In this document: positions 18,316-27,070 of the stretch, piece after piece
Numbering within the stretch: the stretch's first letter is position 1
How the letters are laid out: every line of letters begins with the position of its first letter
From: Pseudomonas putida
Lineage (GTDB): Bacteria; Pseudomonadota; Gammaproteobacteria; Pseudomonadales; Pseudomonadaceae
Direction: 5' to 3'
Assembly (NCBI RefSeq): GCF_016406145.1
Contig: NZ_CP066306.1
Span: forward strand, 2,294,001 to 2,358,000
DNA: 64,000 nucleotides
Translations under genes and position numbers: made by a program
The notes under the pieces: model-generated
What the model was told of the DNA's origin: nothing
The model's input: only the letters and a program-made list of their open reading frames with translations
The model's database searches: none

Positions 18316-19326
18316 TCAGCCCTTGTCGGGCGGTGGGGAGATGCTGTTGAGGACGGTGCTGCCGTCCTTGCTGCGGGTCAGGTACACCGGCAGCACCTTG
18401 GGCAGGTTGTCCACCAGGCGCTTGACTTCACGGGTGTTGTAAATGCCGCTGATGCGGATGCGGCCGGTGCTGGCATCGGCCAGCAGCAGGGGCGCATCGA
18501 GGTAGCGGTTGATCACTGGCAGGGCCTGTTCGAGGCTGAGATTGTCGAGCACCAGCTTGCCGTTGCGCCAGGCCAGGCTGCTGCCATGGTCTTCGCTCTG
18601 GGCCAGTTGCGGCTCGAAGTCGCCGGTGCGATAACTGGCCTGCATGCCGGGGCCAAGGCGGTAGCCGCCGGTGCTGCCGTCGCTGCTGACCAGTACCGAA
18701 CCCTGCACCAGGGTGACCTTGACCTGGTCCTGATACTTCCACACGTTGAATTGGGTGCCAGTGACCCGGGTCTGGCCGTGGCCGGCACGGACGATGAAAG
18801 GGTGGGTGCTGTCATGCTGCACCTTGAAGAACGCCTCGCCTCGCTTGAGCGTGACCTGGCGCTGGTCCTTATAGTTGAGGTAGGTCAGTTCGGTGTTGAG
18901 GTTGAGCTCCACCGTACTGCCGTCGCTCAGCTGTACGGTCCTTGCCTGACCGCCTGCTTCAACGTGCTGGTAGTGGTTTGGCAGCCAGCCTTGGATCCAG
19001 CCAATCCAGCCCGCCAGAGGCAATACCAGCAGGGCGACGGCTGCCGCCGAGGCCATTGGCCTCCAGTGTTGGCGTCGCCGCGCCACCTGGCGCACCGGTG
19101 GGTTGAAGTCGACGACCGTGGCGTTGCGCGGCAGCAGGTCGGCGGTGAACCAGATCTCCAGCATCGCCTGGTATTCGTCGGCGTGGCGCGGGTCCGCTGC
19201 CAACCAGCGGGCGAATGCGTCGCGCTCGGCCTGTGTGCAATCGTCGGCGTGCAGGCGCATGCACCACTGCGCGGCGGCGTCGGCGATGGCATCGTCAGGG
19301 CTGGGATTGAGGCGGTCTTGGTTCAT
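18316..19326 (-). CDS. FecR-family anti-sigma factor, orphan
   Basis: This 336-residue protein has an N-terminal sigma-binding domain (residues about 10-60, AAQWCMRLHADDCTQAERDAFARWLA), one transmembrane helix near 85-105, the FecR periplasmic domain (about 115-220) and a C-terminal STN-like domain (LSLEQALPVINRYLDAPL) that contacts TonB receptors. FecR proteins relay siderophore binding at the outer membrane to an ECF sigma factor. Unusually, no ECF sigma gene lies upstream and no receptor gene downstream. The start at 19326 gives the usual N terminus. Confidence 0.88.
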   Translation of the reverse strand: MNQDRLNPSPDDAIADAAAQWCMRLHADDCTQAERDAFARWLAADPRHADEYQAMLEIWFTADLLPRNATVVDFNPPVRQVARRRQHWRPMASAAAVALLVLPLAGWIGWIQGWLPNHYQHVEAGGQARTVQLSDGSTVELNLNTELTYLNYKDQRQVTLKRGEAFFKVQHDSTHPFIVRAGHGQTRVTGTQFNVWKYQDQVKVTLVQGSVLVSSDGSTGGYRLGPGMQASYRTGDFEPQLAQSEDHGSSLAWRNGKLVLDNLSLEQALPVINRYLDAPLLLADASTGRIRISGIYNTREVKRLVDNLPKVLPVYLTRSKDGSTVLNSISPPPDKG

Positions 19327-19513
19327 TGCGGCTCCGGGTTTTGCGCATTCTACTCCTGCGAGGGGCTCCCGAGAACCGAGGTAATGGCGAATGACTATCA
19401 GTTGTGTGTGTTTTTCATCGGGTTCGCAAGTGTTTTCCAGCGTTTGAGAACCTTTCCCGCTACCCATCTAGCGTGTTTCCCAAGGCTATTTCCATAGCCC
19501 CCTAATGAAAGCT

Positions 19514-19541
19514 TTGACATTTGCTGCTTAGGCAGTAATAT
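19514..19541 (+). promoter_or_regulatory. Promoter with MarR-type operator for the efflux operon
   Basis: TTGACA at 19514-19519 and TAATAT at 19536-19541 (16-base spacing) form a sigma70-type promoter about 30 bases before the marR start. An imperfect inverted repeat, TTGCTG at 19521-19526 against CAGTAA at 19533-19538, fills the spacer and enters the -10 element, as expected for steric repression by a MarR dimer. Confidence 0.6.
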
Positions 19542-19569
19542 TTTTACACAATTGCCCGGGCTGCTGCCG

Positions 19570-20043
19570 ATGTCTCATTTCACCCCGCAAAACTTCCAGT
19601 CCTGCGCCATCGGCATGCTGCTCGGCCGTGCGGCCATTCTCAAGGACCGTATTCTCGACTGGCACCTCGAATCAGAAGGCGTGACCGCGGCTCAGTTCAA
19701 AGTGTTGATCATCGTCACCCAATACCAGGTGGATACGCCGGCAGAACTGTGCCGCTACCTGGGCCTGGACAGCGGCTCGATGACCCGCATGCTCGACCGC
19801 CTCGAGCACAAGGGCCTGATCTTGCGCAACCGCTGCGCCAACGACCGTCGCCAGGTACGCCTGGCCCTGACCGCCGAAGGCCAACGCCTCGCCGACCGCT
19901 TGCCCGAGATCGGCGCGGCGGCGATGAACGAGCTGGTCGGCGTGCTGCAGCCTGACGAGCTCAAGACCCTTGAAGGCCTGCTGGCCAAAGTCCTGCTCGG
20001 TGCCGGCGACCCTCTGACGATCCGCCGCTTCGGCGATCGTTGA
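19570..20043 (+). CDS. MarR-family regulator of efflux operon (EmrR-like)
   Basis: This 157-residue protein has a winged helix at about residues 45-105: QVDTPAELCRYLGLDSGSMTRMLDRLEHKGLI then the wing NDRRQVRLALT. It precedes emrA and emrB homologues by 28 bases in the same direction. EmrR-type proteins repress their operon and release DNA on binding drugs or phenolics. The ATG at 19570 was chosen over an upstream TTG. The promoter overlaps an inverted repeat, consistent with autorepression. Confidence 0.88.
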   Translation: MSHFTPQNFQSCAIGMLLGRAAILKDRILDWHLESEGVTAAQFKVLIIVTQYQVDTPAELCRYLGLDSGSMTRMLDRLEHKGLILRNRCANDRRQVRLALTAEGQRLADRLPEIGAAAMNELVGVLQPDELKTLEGLLAKVLLGAGDPLTIRRFGDR

Positions 20044-20071
20044 TTCCTGTTTCATATTCCAAGGTATTGTC

Positions 20072-21265
20072 ATGGCCAATAACGCAGACACCTCGACTCC
20101 CTCCGCCGCACCCGAACCGTCGCGCAAGCGCAAAGTCTGGCTGCTTGGCCTGTTGCTGGTGGTGCTGCTTGCCGGCGCTGGCGCCTGGGCCTGGTACAGC
20201 CTGATCGGGCGCTGGCATGAAAGCACCGACGACGCCTACGTCAATGGCAATGTGGTGGAGATCACCCCGCTGGTCACCGGCACCGTCATCAGCATCGGCG
20301 CCGATGATGGCGACCTGGTACACGCCGGCCAGGTGCTGCTGCAGTTCGACCCGGCCGACAGCGAGGTGGCCCTGCAGGCCGCGCAAGCCAAGCTGGCCCG
20401 GACGGTGCGACAGGTCCGTGGCCTGTACAGCAACGTTGATTCACTCAAGGCCCAGTTGCAGACACGCCAGGCCGAGCTGCAGAAGGCCCGGCAGAACTAC
20501 AACCGGCGCAAGGTGCTGGCCGACAGCGGCGCGATTGCCGCGGAAGAAATCTCCCATGCTCGCGATGACCTGACCGTGGCCCAGGCCGCCGTCAACAGCG
20601 CGCGCCAGCAGCTCAATACCAGCACGGCGCTAGTGGACGACACGGTAGTGTCTTCGCACCCTGAGGTCATGGCCGCCGCCGCCGACCTGCGCCAGGCTTA
20701 CCTGGACCACGCACGCACCACGCTGGTGGCGCCAGTCACCGGTTACGTTGCCAAACGTACCGTGCAGCTCGGCCAGCGTTTGCAGCCGGGCACCGCGACC
20801 ATGGCAGTCATCCCGCTGGACGAGGTGTGGATCGACGCCAACTTCAAGGAAACCCAGCTGCGCGACATGCGTATCGGCCAACCAGTGGAAATCAGCGCCG
20901 ACCTGTACGGTAGCGACGTCAAGTACAGCGGCACGGTCGATAGCCTGGGCGCCGGCACCGGCAGCGCGTTCGCCTTGCTGCCGGCACAGAACGCCACCGG
21001 CAACTGGATCAAGATCGTCCAGCGCGTACCGGTGCGCATCCACCTCAGCCCGGACCAGCTCAAGGACCACCCGCTGCGCATCGGCCTGTCCACCGTGGTC
21101 GAGGTCGACCTGCACGACCAGAGCGGCCCGGCCCTGGCCCAACAGCCGCCGCAGCAGGCCAGCTACACCACCCAGGTGTACGACCGTCAGTTGGTCGAAG
21201 CTGACCATCTGATCGCTCGGCTGATCCACGACAACAGCGCCCCCGGCAAGACGGCGCAACGATGA
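20072..21265 (+). CDS. emrA: EmrA-like periplasmic adaptor (membrane fusion protein)
   Basis: This 397-residue HlyD/EmrA-family protein has one N-terminal transmembrane helix (residues 25-45), a DDAYVNGNVVEITPLVTGTV start to the barrel-sandwich hybrid domain, a coiled-coil hairpin (about 100-200), and the second lipoyl half VAPVTGYVAKRTVQLGQRLQPG. It would link the inner-membrane pump EmrB to an outer-membrane channel such as TolC/OprM, which is not encoded here. Its stop overlaps the emrB start by 4 bases. Confidence 0.9.
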   Translation: MANNADTSTPSAAPEPSRKRKVWLLGLLLVVLLAGAGAWAWYSLIGRWHESTDDAYVNGNVVEITPLVTGTVISIGADDGDLVHAGQVLLQFDPADSEVALQAAQAKLARTVRQVRGLYSNVDSLKAQLQTRQAELQKARQNYNRRKVLADSGAIAAEEISHARDDLTVAQAAVNSARQQLNTSTALVDDTVVSSHPEVMAAAADLRQAYLDHARTTLVAPVTGYVAKRTVQLGQRLQPGTATMAVIPLDEVWIDANFKETQLRDMRIGQPVEISADLYGSDVKYSGTVDSLGAGTGSAFALLPAQNATGNWIKIVQRVPVRIHLSPDQLKDHPLRIGLSTVVEVDLHDQSGPALAQQPPQQASYTTQVYDRQLVEADHLIARLIHDNSAPGKTAQR

Positions 21266-22797
21266 GCAACAACGCTGCGGCGCAGTTCACCCCGCCGAGC
21301 CTGCTGCTGACCACCATAGGCCTGTCGCTGGCGACGTTCATGCAGGTGCTCGACACCACCATCGCCAACGTCGCCTTGCCGACCATTTCCGGCAACCTGG
21401 GGGTGAGTTCCGAGCAGGGCACCTGGGTGATCACCTCGTTCGCGGTGAGCAATGCCATCGCGTTGCCGTTGACCGGTTGGCTCAGCCGGCGCTTCGGTGA
21501 GGTCAAACTGTTCATCTGGGCCACGCTGCTGTTCGTACTGGCGTCTTTTCTGTGCGGTATCTCGCAGTCGATGCCGGAGCTGGTGGGCTTTCGTGTGCTG
21601 CAGGGGGTGGTGGCCGGGCCGCTATACCCGATGACTCAGACCTTGCTGATTGCTGTCTACCCGCCGGCCAAACGGGGGATGGCGCTGGCGTTGCTGGCGA
21701 TGGTCACGGTGGTGGCGCCGATTGCCGGGCCGATCCTGGGCGGGTGGATCACCGACAGTTACAGCTGGCCTTGGATCTTCTTCATCAACGTGCCGATCGG
21801 CCTGTTCGCTGCCGCAGTGGTGCGCCAGCAGATGCGCGCACGGCCAGTGGTGACCAGCCGCCAGCCCATGGACTACATCGGCCTGCTGACCTTGATTGTC
21901 GGTGTGGGCGCATTGCAAGTGGTGCTCGACAAGGGCAATGACCTGGACTGGTTCGAGTCGTCGTTCATCATTATCGGCAGCCTGATCTCGGTCGTGTTCC
22001 TGGCGATATTCATCATCTGGGAGCTGACTGACCGCCACCCGGTGGTCAACCTGCGGCTTTTCGCGCACCGTAATTTCCGCATCGGTACCATTGTGCTGGT
22101 GGGAGGCTACGCAGGCTTTTTCGGCATCAACCTGATCCTGCCCCAGTGGCTGCAGACGCAGATGGGCTACACCGCCACCTGGGCAGGCCTGGCGGTGGCA
22201 CCGATCGGCCTGCTGCCGGTGATCATGTCGCCGTTCGTGGGCAAGTACGCGCAGCGTTTCGACTTGCGGGTGCTGGCGGGGTTGGCGTTCCTGGCCATCG
22301 GTGCCAGCTGTTTCATGCGCGCGGGGTTCACCAACGAGGTGGACTTCCAGCACATTGCCCTGGTGCAGCTGTTCATGGGGATTGGTGTAGCGCTGTTCTT
22401 CATGCCGACCTTAAGCATTCTGCTGTCGGACCTGCCGCCGCACCAGATCGCCGACGGGTCTGGCCTGGCGACGTTCCTGCGGACCTTGGGCGGCAGCTTT
22501 GCGGCGTCGTTGACCACGTGGATCTGGATCCGCCGGGCGGACCAGCATCATGCCTACCTGAGCGAGAACATCAGCCAGTTCGACCCGGCGACGCGGCATA
22601 CGCTGGAGCAACTGGGCGGGGCAAACCCGCAAAGCTATGCGCAGCTGGAGCAGATACTCAACGGGCAGGCCTACATGATGTCGACGGTGGACTACTTCAC
22701 CTTGATGGGCTGGGTGTTTGCCGGGTTGATTCTGCTGGTGTGGTTTGCCAAGCCGCCGTTTGCTGCCAAGGCGGGGCCGGCTTCAGCGGGGCATTGA
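21262..22797 (+). CDS. emrB: EmrB-like DHA2-family MFS drug exporter
   Basis: This 511-residue protein has 14 expected transmembrane helices. It carries the family signature LDTTIANVALPTISGNLG near residue 31, the loop motif GWLSRRFGEVKLF, and the helix-5 motif GPILGGWITDSYSWPWIFFINVPIG. DHA2 pumps of this type export hydrophobic compounds by proton antiport, working with EmrA. The ATG overlaps the emrA stop, so translation is coupled. Confidence 0.92.
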   Translation: MSNNAAAQFTPPSLLLTTIGLSLATFMQVLDTTIANVALPTISGNLGVSSEQGTWVITSFAVSNAIALPLTGWLSRRFGEVKLFIWATLLFVLASFLCGISQSMPELVGFRVLQGVVAGPLYPMTQTLLIAVYPPAKRGMALALLAMVTVVAPIAGPILGGWITDSYSWPWIFFINVPIGLFAAAVVRQQMRARPVVTSRQPMDYIGLLTLIVGVGALQVVLDKGNDLDWFESSFIIIGSLISVVFLAIFIIWELTDRHPVVNLRLFAHRNFRIGTIVLVGGYAGFFGINLILPQWLQTQMGYTATWAGLAVAPIGLLPVIMSPFVGKYAQRFDLRVLAGLAFLAIGASCFMRAGFTNEVDFQHIALVQLFMGIGVALFFMPTLSILLSDLPPHQIADGSGLATFLRTLGGSFAASLTTWIWIRRADQHHAYLSENISQFDPATRHTLEQLGGANPQSYAQLEQILNGQAYMMSTVDYFTLMGWVFAGLILLVWFAKPPFAAKAGPASAGH

Positions 22798-22814
22798 GGG
22801 GCGGGCAGCGGGCC

Positions 22815-22849
22815 TTGGCGCGTGGCGCGAATAAAGCGTTGCGCGCCAA
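22815..22849. terminator. Hairpin between convergent emrB and esterase genes
   Basis: TTGGCGCG at 22815-22822 pairs with CGCGCCAA at 22842-22849, with further GCGC pairing inside. It lies 18 bases past the emrB stop. No U tract follows. Confidence 0.4.
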
Positions 22850-22892
22850 ACGCGCCCGGCTGGTGTCGGAATGATCAGCGCATACCCTCTGA

Positions 22893-23912
22893 TTACTGCA
22901 AGTGCACCTTCAATTCCCCCGCCGCCTGGCGCATCGCCGCCTTCACTTCAGACACTTGGCTCAGCGGGTTCAGCAAGCCATAGTCATGAATCATCCCGTT
23001 GTAGCGCACCGATGTCACCGTCACCCCAGCCGCATCCAGTTTGCGTGCATACGCCTCACCTTCATCACGCAGCACATCGAACTGCGCCGTCTGCACCAGT
23101 GCTGGCGGCAACCCTTTGAGCTGCTCGCTGCTGGCCCGTAGCGGCGAGGCGTAGATCTGCTCGCGGGCCTTGGCGTCGGTGGTGTAGTTGTCCCAGAACC
23201 ACTTCATCATCCCTGTGGTGAGGAAGTGGCCCTCGGCAAACTGCTTGTACGAAGCGGTCTCGAAGCTGGCATCGGTCACCGGCCACAGCAGCAACTGGAA
23301 GCGCAACTGGGGCGTACCGGCCTCTTTGGCCTTGAGCGCGACCACCGCCGCCATGTTGCCACCGACACTGTTGCCGGCCACGGCCAGGCGCTTGCCGTCC
23401 ACACCCAGTTCCTTGCCATGCTCGGCCACCCAGCGGGTCGCGGCGTAGGCCTGGTTGATTGCAGTGGGGTAGTGCGCCTCTGGTGAGGGGGTGTAATCCA
23501 CATAAACGGCCACTGCGCCGGAGCCGACCACCAGATCGCGAATCAGGCGCTGGTGGGTCTGGAAGTCGCCGAGCACCCAGCCGCCGCCATGGAAGAACAT
23601 GAACACTGGCAACTCACCTTCGACGTTGGCCGGGCGTACGATCTGCAGCTTGATCGCCTCACCGTTGACCTTGATGGTATGCGCTCTCACTTCAATGCCA
23701 GACAGGTCCACCTTGACCGAAGCCTGGGCACCGGTCTGCACGGCGCGGGCATCTTTCGGGCTGAGTTGTTCGAGCGGCTTGCCGCCGCCTTTTTCCAAGG
23801 CTTCGAGGAAGGCCTGGGTGTGCTGCTCGACGCCTGGGCTACCTGCGGCGAAAGCACTGGTTGCGGACACGGCCAGTAGGCTGACGGTGAGGGTCTTGTG
23901 GACAATGTTCAT
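22893..23912 (-). CDS. Exported alpha/beta-hydrolase, HSL-type esterase
   Basis: This 339-residue protein has a signal peptide of about 22 residues ending AFA. The oxyanion loop FFHGGGWVLGD is near residue 108, and the nucleophile elbow is GNSVGGN. The acid lies in FDVLRDEGEAYA and the histidine in GMIHDYGLLN. These place it in the hormone-sensitive-lipase/BioH-like esterase group that hydrolyses short acyl esters, here outside the cytoplasm. A LysR gene is divergent 146 bases away and may control it. Confidence 0.87.
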   Translation of the reverse strand: MNIVHKTLTVSLLAVSATSAFAAGSPGVEQHTQAFLEALEKGGGKPLEQLSPKDARAVQTGAQASVKVDLSGIEVRAHTIKVNGEAIKLQIVRPANVEGELPVFMFFHGGGWVLGDFQTHQRLIRDLVVGSGAVAVYVDYTPSPEAHYPTAINQAYAATRWVAEHGKELGVDGKRLAVAGNSVGGNMAAVVALKAKEAGTPQLRFQLLLWPVTDASFETASYKQFAEGHFLTTGMMKWFWDNYTTDAKAREQIYASPLRASSEQLKGLPPALVQTAQFDVLRDEGEAYARKLDAAGVTVTSVRYNGMIHDYGLLNPLSQVSEVKAAMRQAAGELKVHLQ

Positions 23913-24058
23913 GGGCGAATCCTTTTCTGGGCAAGTGTTTGTGGTGGGCGTATTGCCTGGCCTTCGCGGCCATCGCTGCGACCTGTGCGTAGAGTAGGCA
24001 GATGCAATGATGGGAAAAAGCCGCTATAAAGCGTTTGACTGTCACCAAGAGCGAGACA

Positions 24059-24943
24059 ATGAACCCGTACGAAGACATGCGCATTTTTGCCCAAGTGATG
24101 GAGGCTGGCAGTTTTACCGCCGCCGCCGACCGCCTGGGCATGTCCAAGCAGTCGGTCAGCCGGCGCCTGATGCAGCTCGAAGGGCGCCTGGGCGTACGCC
24201 TGCTCAACCGCTCCACCCGGCGCCTGGATGCCACCCCACTTGGCCAGCACTACTACCAGTCGGCCTTGCGCTTGCTGGGTGAGGTGCAGCAGGTGGAGCA
24301 CGACATCAGCGGCCAGGCCCAGGCCTTGCGCGGCACCCTGCGCTTGAGTGCGCCATTGTCGTTCGCCATGGCGCACCTGGGGTGCCTGCTGACCGAGTTC
24401 CTGCGCTTGCACCCACAGGTGGATGTGGAGGTGGACCTGAGTGACCGGCCCGTGGACCTGATCGGCGAGGGCTATGACCTGGCCTTGCGCATCGGTGCAT
24501 TGGAGGATTCCAGCCTGATCGCGCGGCGCATTGCGGGTGTCGAGCGGGTGTATTGCGCCAGCCCTGCTTATCTTCAAGCGCGGGGCGTACCGCAGCGGCC
24601 AGACATGCTGGCCGAGCATGACTGCCTGCCCTATGGCCATTCGCGGCAGGTGCAATGGCAGTTCACACAAGGGGGCAGGTCCCAGGCAATCGCAGTGGCT
24701 GGCCGCATGCGGGCCAATAATGGCGAGTTGCTCAGGGATGCGGCGATTGCCGCGATGGGGGTAACTTATCTGCCGACCTTCATTGTAGGGCAGGCGTTGG
24801 CGGACGGGCGCTTGGTGAGCGTGCTGCAAGACTGGACGCCGCCGGCGTTGCAACTGTCGGCGGTTTATCCGCAGCATCGGCAGGTGGCCAGACCGGTGCA
24901 GGGGTTTGTCGAGTTCTTGCGGGAGCGGTTGGTGCACCTTTAG
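24059..24943 (+). CDS. LysR-family regulator, divergent from esterase
   Basis: This 294-residue protein begins MNPYEDMRIFAQVMEAGSFTAAADRLGMSKQSVSRRLMQLE, a standard LysR helix-turn-helix (residues 1-60). The ligand-binding domain follows from about 90. The SVSRRL form is common in the CrgA/AaeR-like subgroup. The start MNPYE at 24059 matches the family N terminus. By position it should regulate the divergent esterase gene and itself. Confidence 0.9.
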   Translation: MNPYEDMRIFAQVMEAGSFTAAADRLGMSKQSVSRRLMQLEGRLGVRLLNRSTRRLDATPLGQHYYQSALRLLGEVQQVEHDISGQAQALRGTLRLSAPLSFAMAHLGCLLTEFLRLHPQVDVEVDLSDRPVDLIGEGYDLALRIGALEDSSLIARRIAGVERVYCASPAYLQARGVPQRPDMLAEHDCLPYGHSRQVQWQFTQGGRSQAIAVAGRMRANNGELLRDAAIAAMGVTYLPTFIVGQALADGRLVSVLQDWTPPALQLSAVYPQHRQVARPVQGFVEFLRERLVHL

Positions 24944-25009
24944 CGATGGCGGGAAACCGATGACTTTTTTGCTGCTCTTACTCTCGCCGCGACGCGCTAT
25001 GCTTGGCCC

Positions 25010-25411
25010 ATGAGCACAGCACCTGCCTTACGCCAACCTTGCCCACCTGGCGCCTGTGACTGCGGCCGCGAGCACCTGGCTGCGCACGCGCCAGCTGCGC
25101 AGCGCATCCTCTTGCTTACCCGCCAGGAGGAGAAGCGCCTGATCGAACGGCTGGAAAACCTCAAGGACCTTGAAGACCTGCAGCGCTTGCAGGCCAGAAT
25201 GTACGAGAACCTGGGCATCCGGGTGCACATCGCTCCTGGTTACAACGAGGTGCGTACCATGCGCGGGATTGTCATCGAACTCGATGACCAGCCTGGCCTA
25301 TGCCGCAAGACCCGCCAGTCGATTCCAGCGGCTATCCGGCGAGGGTTGGAGCGCAATCCGCAGGTGGCTTATCGCTTGCTGGATACCTATGACTTGCTGA
25401 GGGATGCTTGA
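25010..25411 (+). CDS. Uncharacterised protein with N-terminal Cys motif
   Basis: This 133-residue protein matches no family I can name. It has a Cys-containing N-terminal stretch ([13 protein letters not shown], residues 10-22), a basic helix around [30 protein letters not shown] (about residues 34-65), and a C-terminal region with [26 protein letters not shown]. The cysteine and histidine spacing could bind a metal. It ends 27 bases before the PvdS-like box of the mbtH gene, so it is next to but probably not in that transcript. Confidence 0.6.
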   Translation: MSTAPALRQPCPPGACDCGREHLAAHAPAAQRILLLTRQEEKRLIERLENLKDLEDLQRLQARMYENLGIRVHIAPGYNEVRTMRGIVIELDDQPGLCRKTRQSIPAAIRRGLERNPQVAYRLLDTYDLLRDA

Positions 25412-25438
25412 GGCCCAGATGTTGACGTGCCCAATTGC

Positions 25439-25462
25439 TAATTTTCCGGAAGTTTCCTACGT
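25439..25462 (+). promoter_or_regulatory. PvdS-type iron-starvation promoter for mbtH
   Basis: TAATT at 25439-25443, a 16-base spacer, and CGT at 25460-25462 differ by one base from the PvdS consensus TAAAT-N16-CGT. It lies 62 bases before the MbtH start. Pyoverdine genes are commonly read from such sites under iron limitation. Confidence 0.6.
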
Positions 25463-25523
25463 CTACCAGAGAGCCGCTCTACGCCACGCGCGTACCGGCA
25501 TCCATCACTCAAGGAGACAGGCA

Positions 25524-25745
25524 ATGACTTCCGTTTTCGACCGCGACGATATCCAATTCCAGGTAGTGGTCAACCACGAAGAGCAATATTCCATCTGGCC
25601 CGACTACAAGGCGATCCCCAACGGCTGGCGCGCTGTGGGCAAGAGCGGGCTGAAGAAGGACTGCCTGGCCTATATCGATGAAGTCTGGACCGACATGCGC
25701 CCGCTGAGCCTGCGCCAGAAGATGGCGGACGCTGCCGCACAGTGA
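25524..25745 (+). CDS. MbtH-like protein (pyoverdine NRPS accessory)
   Basis: This 73-residue protein has the MbtH signature: [15 protein letters not shown], then IPNGWRAVG and [18 protein letters not shown]. MbtH proteins bind NRPS adenylation domains and are needed for their solubility and activity. It starts at ATG 25524 with AAGGAGA upstream, not at the longer open frame. The thioesterase gene overlaps its stop, and both follow a PvdS-type promoter, which assigns it to pyoverdine synthesis. Confidence 0.92.
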   Translation: MTSVFDRDDIQFQVVVNHEEQYSIWPDYKAIPNGWRAVGKSGLKKDCLAYIDEVWTDMRPLSLRQKMADAAAQ

Positions 25746-26461
25746 CCGCGCTCAACCTGCTGTGCCTGCCTTATTCCGGGGCCAGTGCCATGGTCTACAG
25801 CCGTTGGCGGCGCAAGCTGCCAGCCTGGCTGCAGGTATGCCCGGTCGAATTGCCTGGGCGCGGTGCGCGCATGGGCGAGCCGCTGCACACCGACATGCAG
25901 GCCTTGGCGCGGCAGCTGGCAGCCGAACAGCGCCAGGCCGCCGCCACGCCGTATGCGCTGCTCGGCCATAGCCTGGGGGCGCTGCTGGCCTTCGAGCTGG
26001 CCCACGAGCTGCAGGCGCTGGGGTGCCCGCCACCGGTGGCGCTGTTAGCCTGCGGTACTGCGGCGCCCACCCGGCGTGAGGACTACGACGGCAAGAACTG
26101 GCGCGACCCCAAGACCGATGACGAGCTGCGCAATGAGCTGCGCGAGCTCAATGGCACGCCGGAGGAGGTGCTGGCCAACGCCGAGCTGATGAGCCTGACG
26201 TTGCCGATTCTGCGGGCGGATTTCCTGCTCTGTGGCCGGTACAGTTACCGCCCAAGGCCTGCCTTGGCGTGCCCGCTGCATGTGCTGGGTGGGCAAGACG
26301 ACCGCGCCAGTGAAGAGCAACTGCGGGCCTGGGGCCAGGAAACCCAGGGTGCATTCACCTTGCAGATGTTTCCGGGCAGCCACTTCTTCATCCATGAGCA
26401 AGAGGACCGTGTACTCACGGCGCTGGCTGCAGCATTGGAGCCCCATCGGCTTTGCGCCTGA
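25742..26461 (+). CDS. pvdG: Type II thioesterase (PvdG-like)
   Basis: This 239-residue alpha/beta-hydrolase has the nucleophile motif GHSLGA at about residue 76, the family start [17 protein letters not shown], a catalytic Asp near LGGQDDRAS, and GSHFFIHEQ with the catalytic His. Type II thioesterases clear misprimed acyl groups from NRPS carrier domains. The GTG start overlaps the mbtH stop, giving tight coupling. By context it serves the pyoverdine NRPS, whose genes are outside the window. Confidence 0.85.
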   Translation: MTALNLLCLPYSGASAMVYSRWRRKLPAWLQVCPVELPGRGARMGEPLHTDMQALARQLAAEQRQAAATPYALLGHSLGALLAFELAHELQALGCPPPVALLACGTAAPTRREDYDGKNWRDPKTDDELRNELRELNGTPEEVLANAELMSLTLPILRADFLLCGRYSYRPRPALACPLHVLGGQDDRASEEQLRAWGQETQGAFTLQMFPGSHFFIHEQEDRVLTALAAALEPHRLCA

Positions 26462-26518
26462 TTGACGTTGCCGCTTGCCTTGGGGATGCTAGGTATTTTC
26501 CCAGGCAAGAGGCAGACA

Positions 26519-27070
26519 ATGCTGATCGATCCTCACAAGGCCACGCTGCTGGTCGTCGACATCCAGGAAAAGCTCATTGGCGCGATGAGCGACGCCGAGG
26601 GCACCCGCGCCCGGGCGCGCTGGCTGCTGGCCGCATGCACCGATCTGGCGCTGCCGATCGTCATCTCCGAACAATACCCAAAAGGCCTGGGTCATACCCT
26701 GCCCGAACTTCTCGCCGCCGCCCCTGCAGCTGAAGTCGTGGAAAAAACCCACTTTTCTTGCGTTGCGGCCCAGTGCATGCCAACCAGCCTTCTGGCGCGA
26801 GAGCAAGTAATCGTGTGTGGCATGGAAACCCACGTCTGCGTGCTGCAGACCGTGCTCGGCCTGCTGGGCCTGGGCAAGCAGGTGTTCCTGGTCGAGGATG
26901 CCTGCGACAGCCGTACCTTGGCCAACAAGGCTGCTGGGCTTGAGCGGATGCGGCAGGCCGGGGCGCAGGTAGTCACCCGCGAAATGGTGCTGTTCGAGCT
27001 CATGGGCAACGCCAGCCACCCGCAATTTCGCCATATCAGCAAGACCTACCTGGTCGGGGACCAACCCTGA
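26519..27070 (+). CDS. Isochorismatase-family cysteine hydrolase
   Basis: This 183-residue protein has the catalytic triad of the isochorismatase-like hydrolases: Asp in LLVVDIQEKL (about residue 13), Lys in VEKTHFSC, and Cys in GMETHVCVLQT. The motif and length suit the YcaC-like group, whose substrates are poorly defined. It lies 57 bases downstream of the thioesterase, and its stop overlaps the probable CTG start of the DUF1615 gene. It may be read through from the PvdS promoter. Confidence 0.85.
   Translation: MLIDPHKATLLVVDIQEKLIGAMSDAEGTRARARWLLAACTDLALPIVISEQYPKGLGHTLPELLAAAPAAEVVEKTHFSCVAAQCMPTSLLAREQVIVCGMETHVCVLQTVLGLLGLGKQVFLVEDACDSRTLANKAAGLERMRQAGAQVVTREMVLFELMGNASHPQFRHISKTYLVGDQP

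Noticed and set aside
19327..19569. A lost ECF sigma gene upstream of fecR
   Set aside because: No reading frame in this 243-base gap shows sigma-factor sequence, even in fragments.
25404..25523. Longer N terminus of the MbtH protein
   Set aside because: The extra codons overlap the PvdS-type promoter, while ATG 25524 has a strong ribosome site and gives the normal family length.
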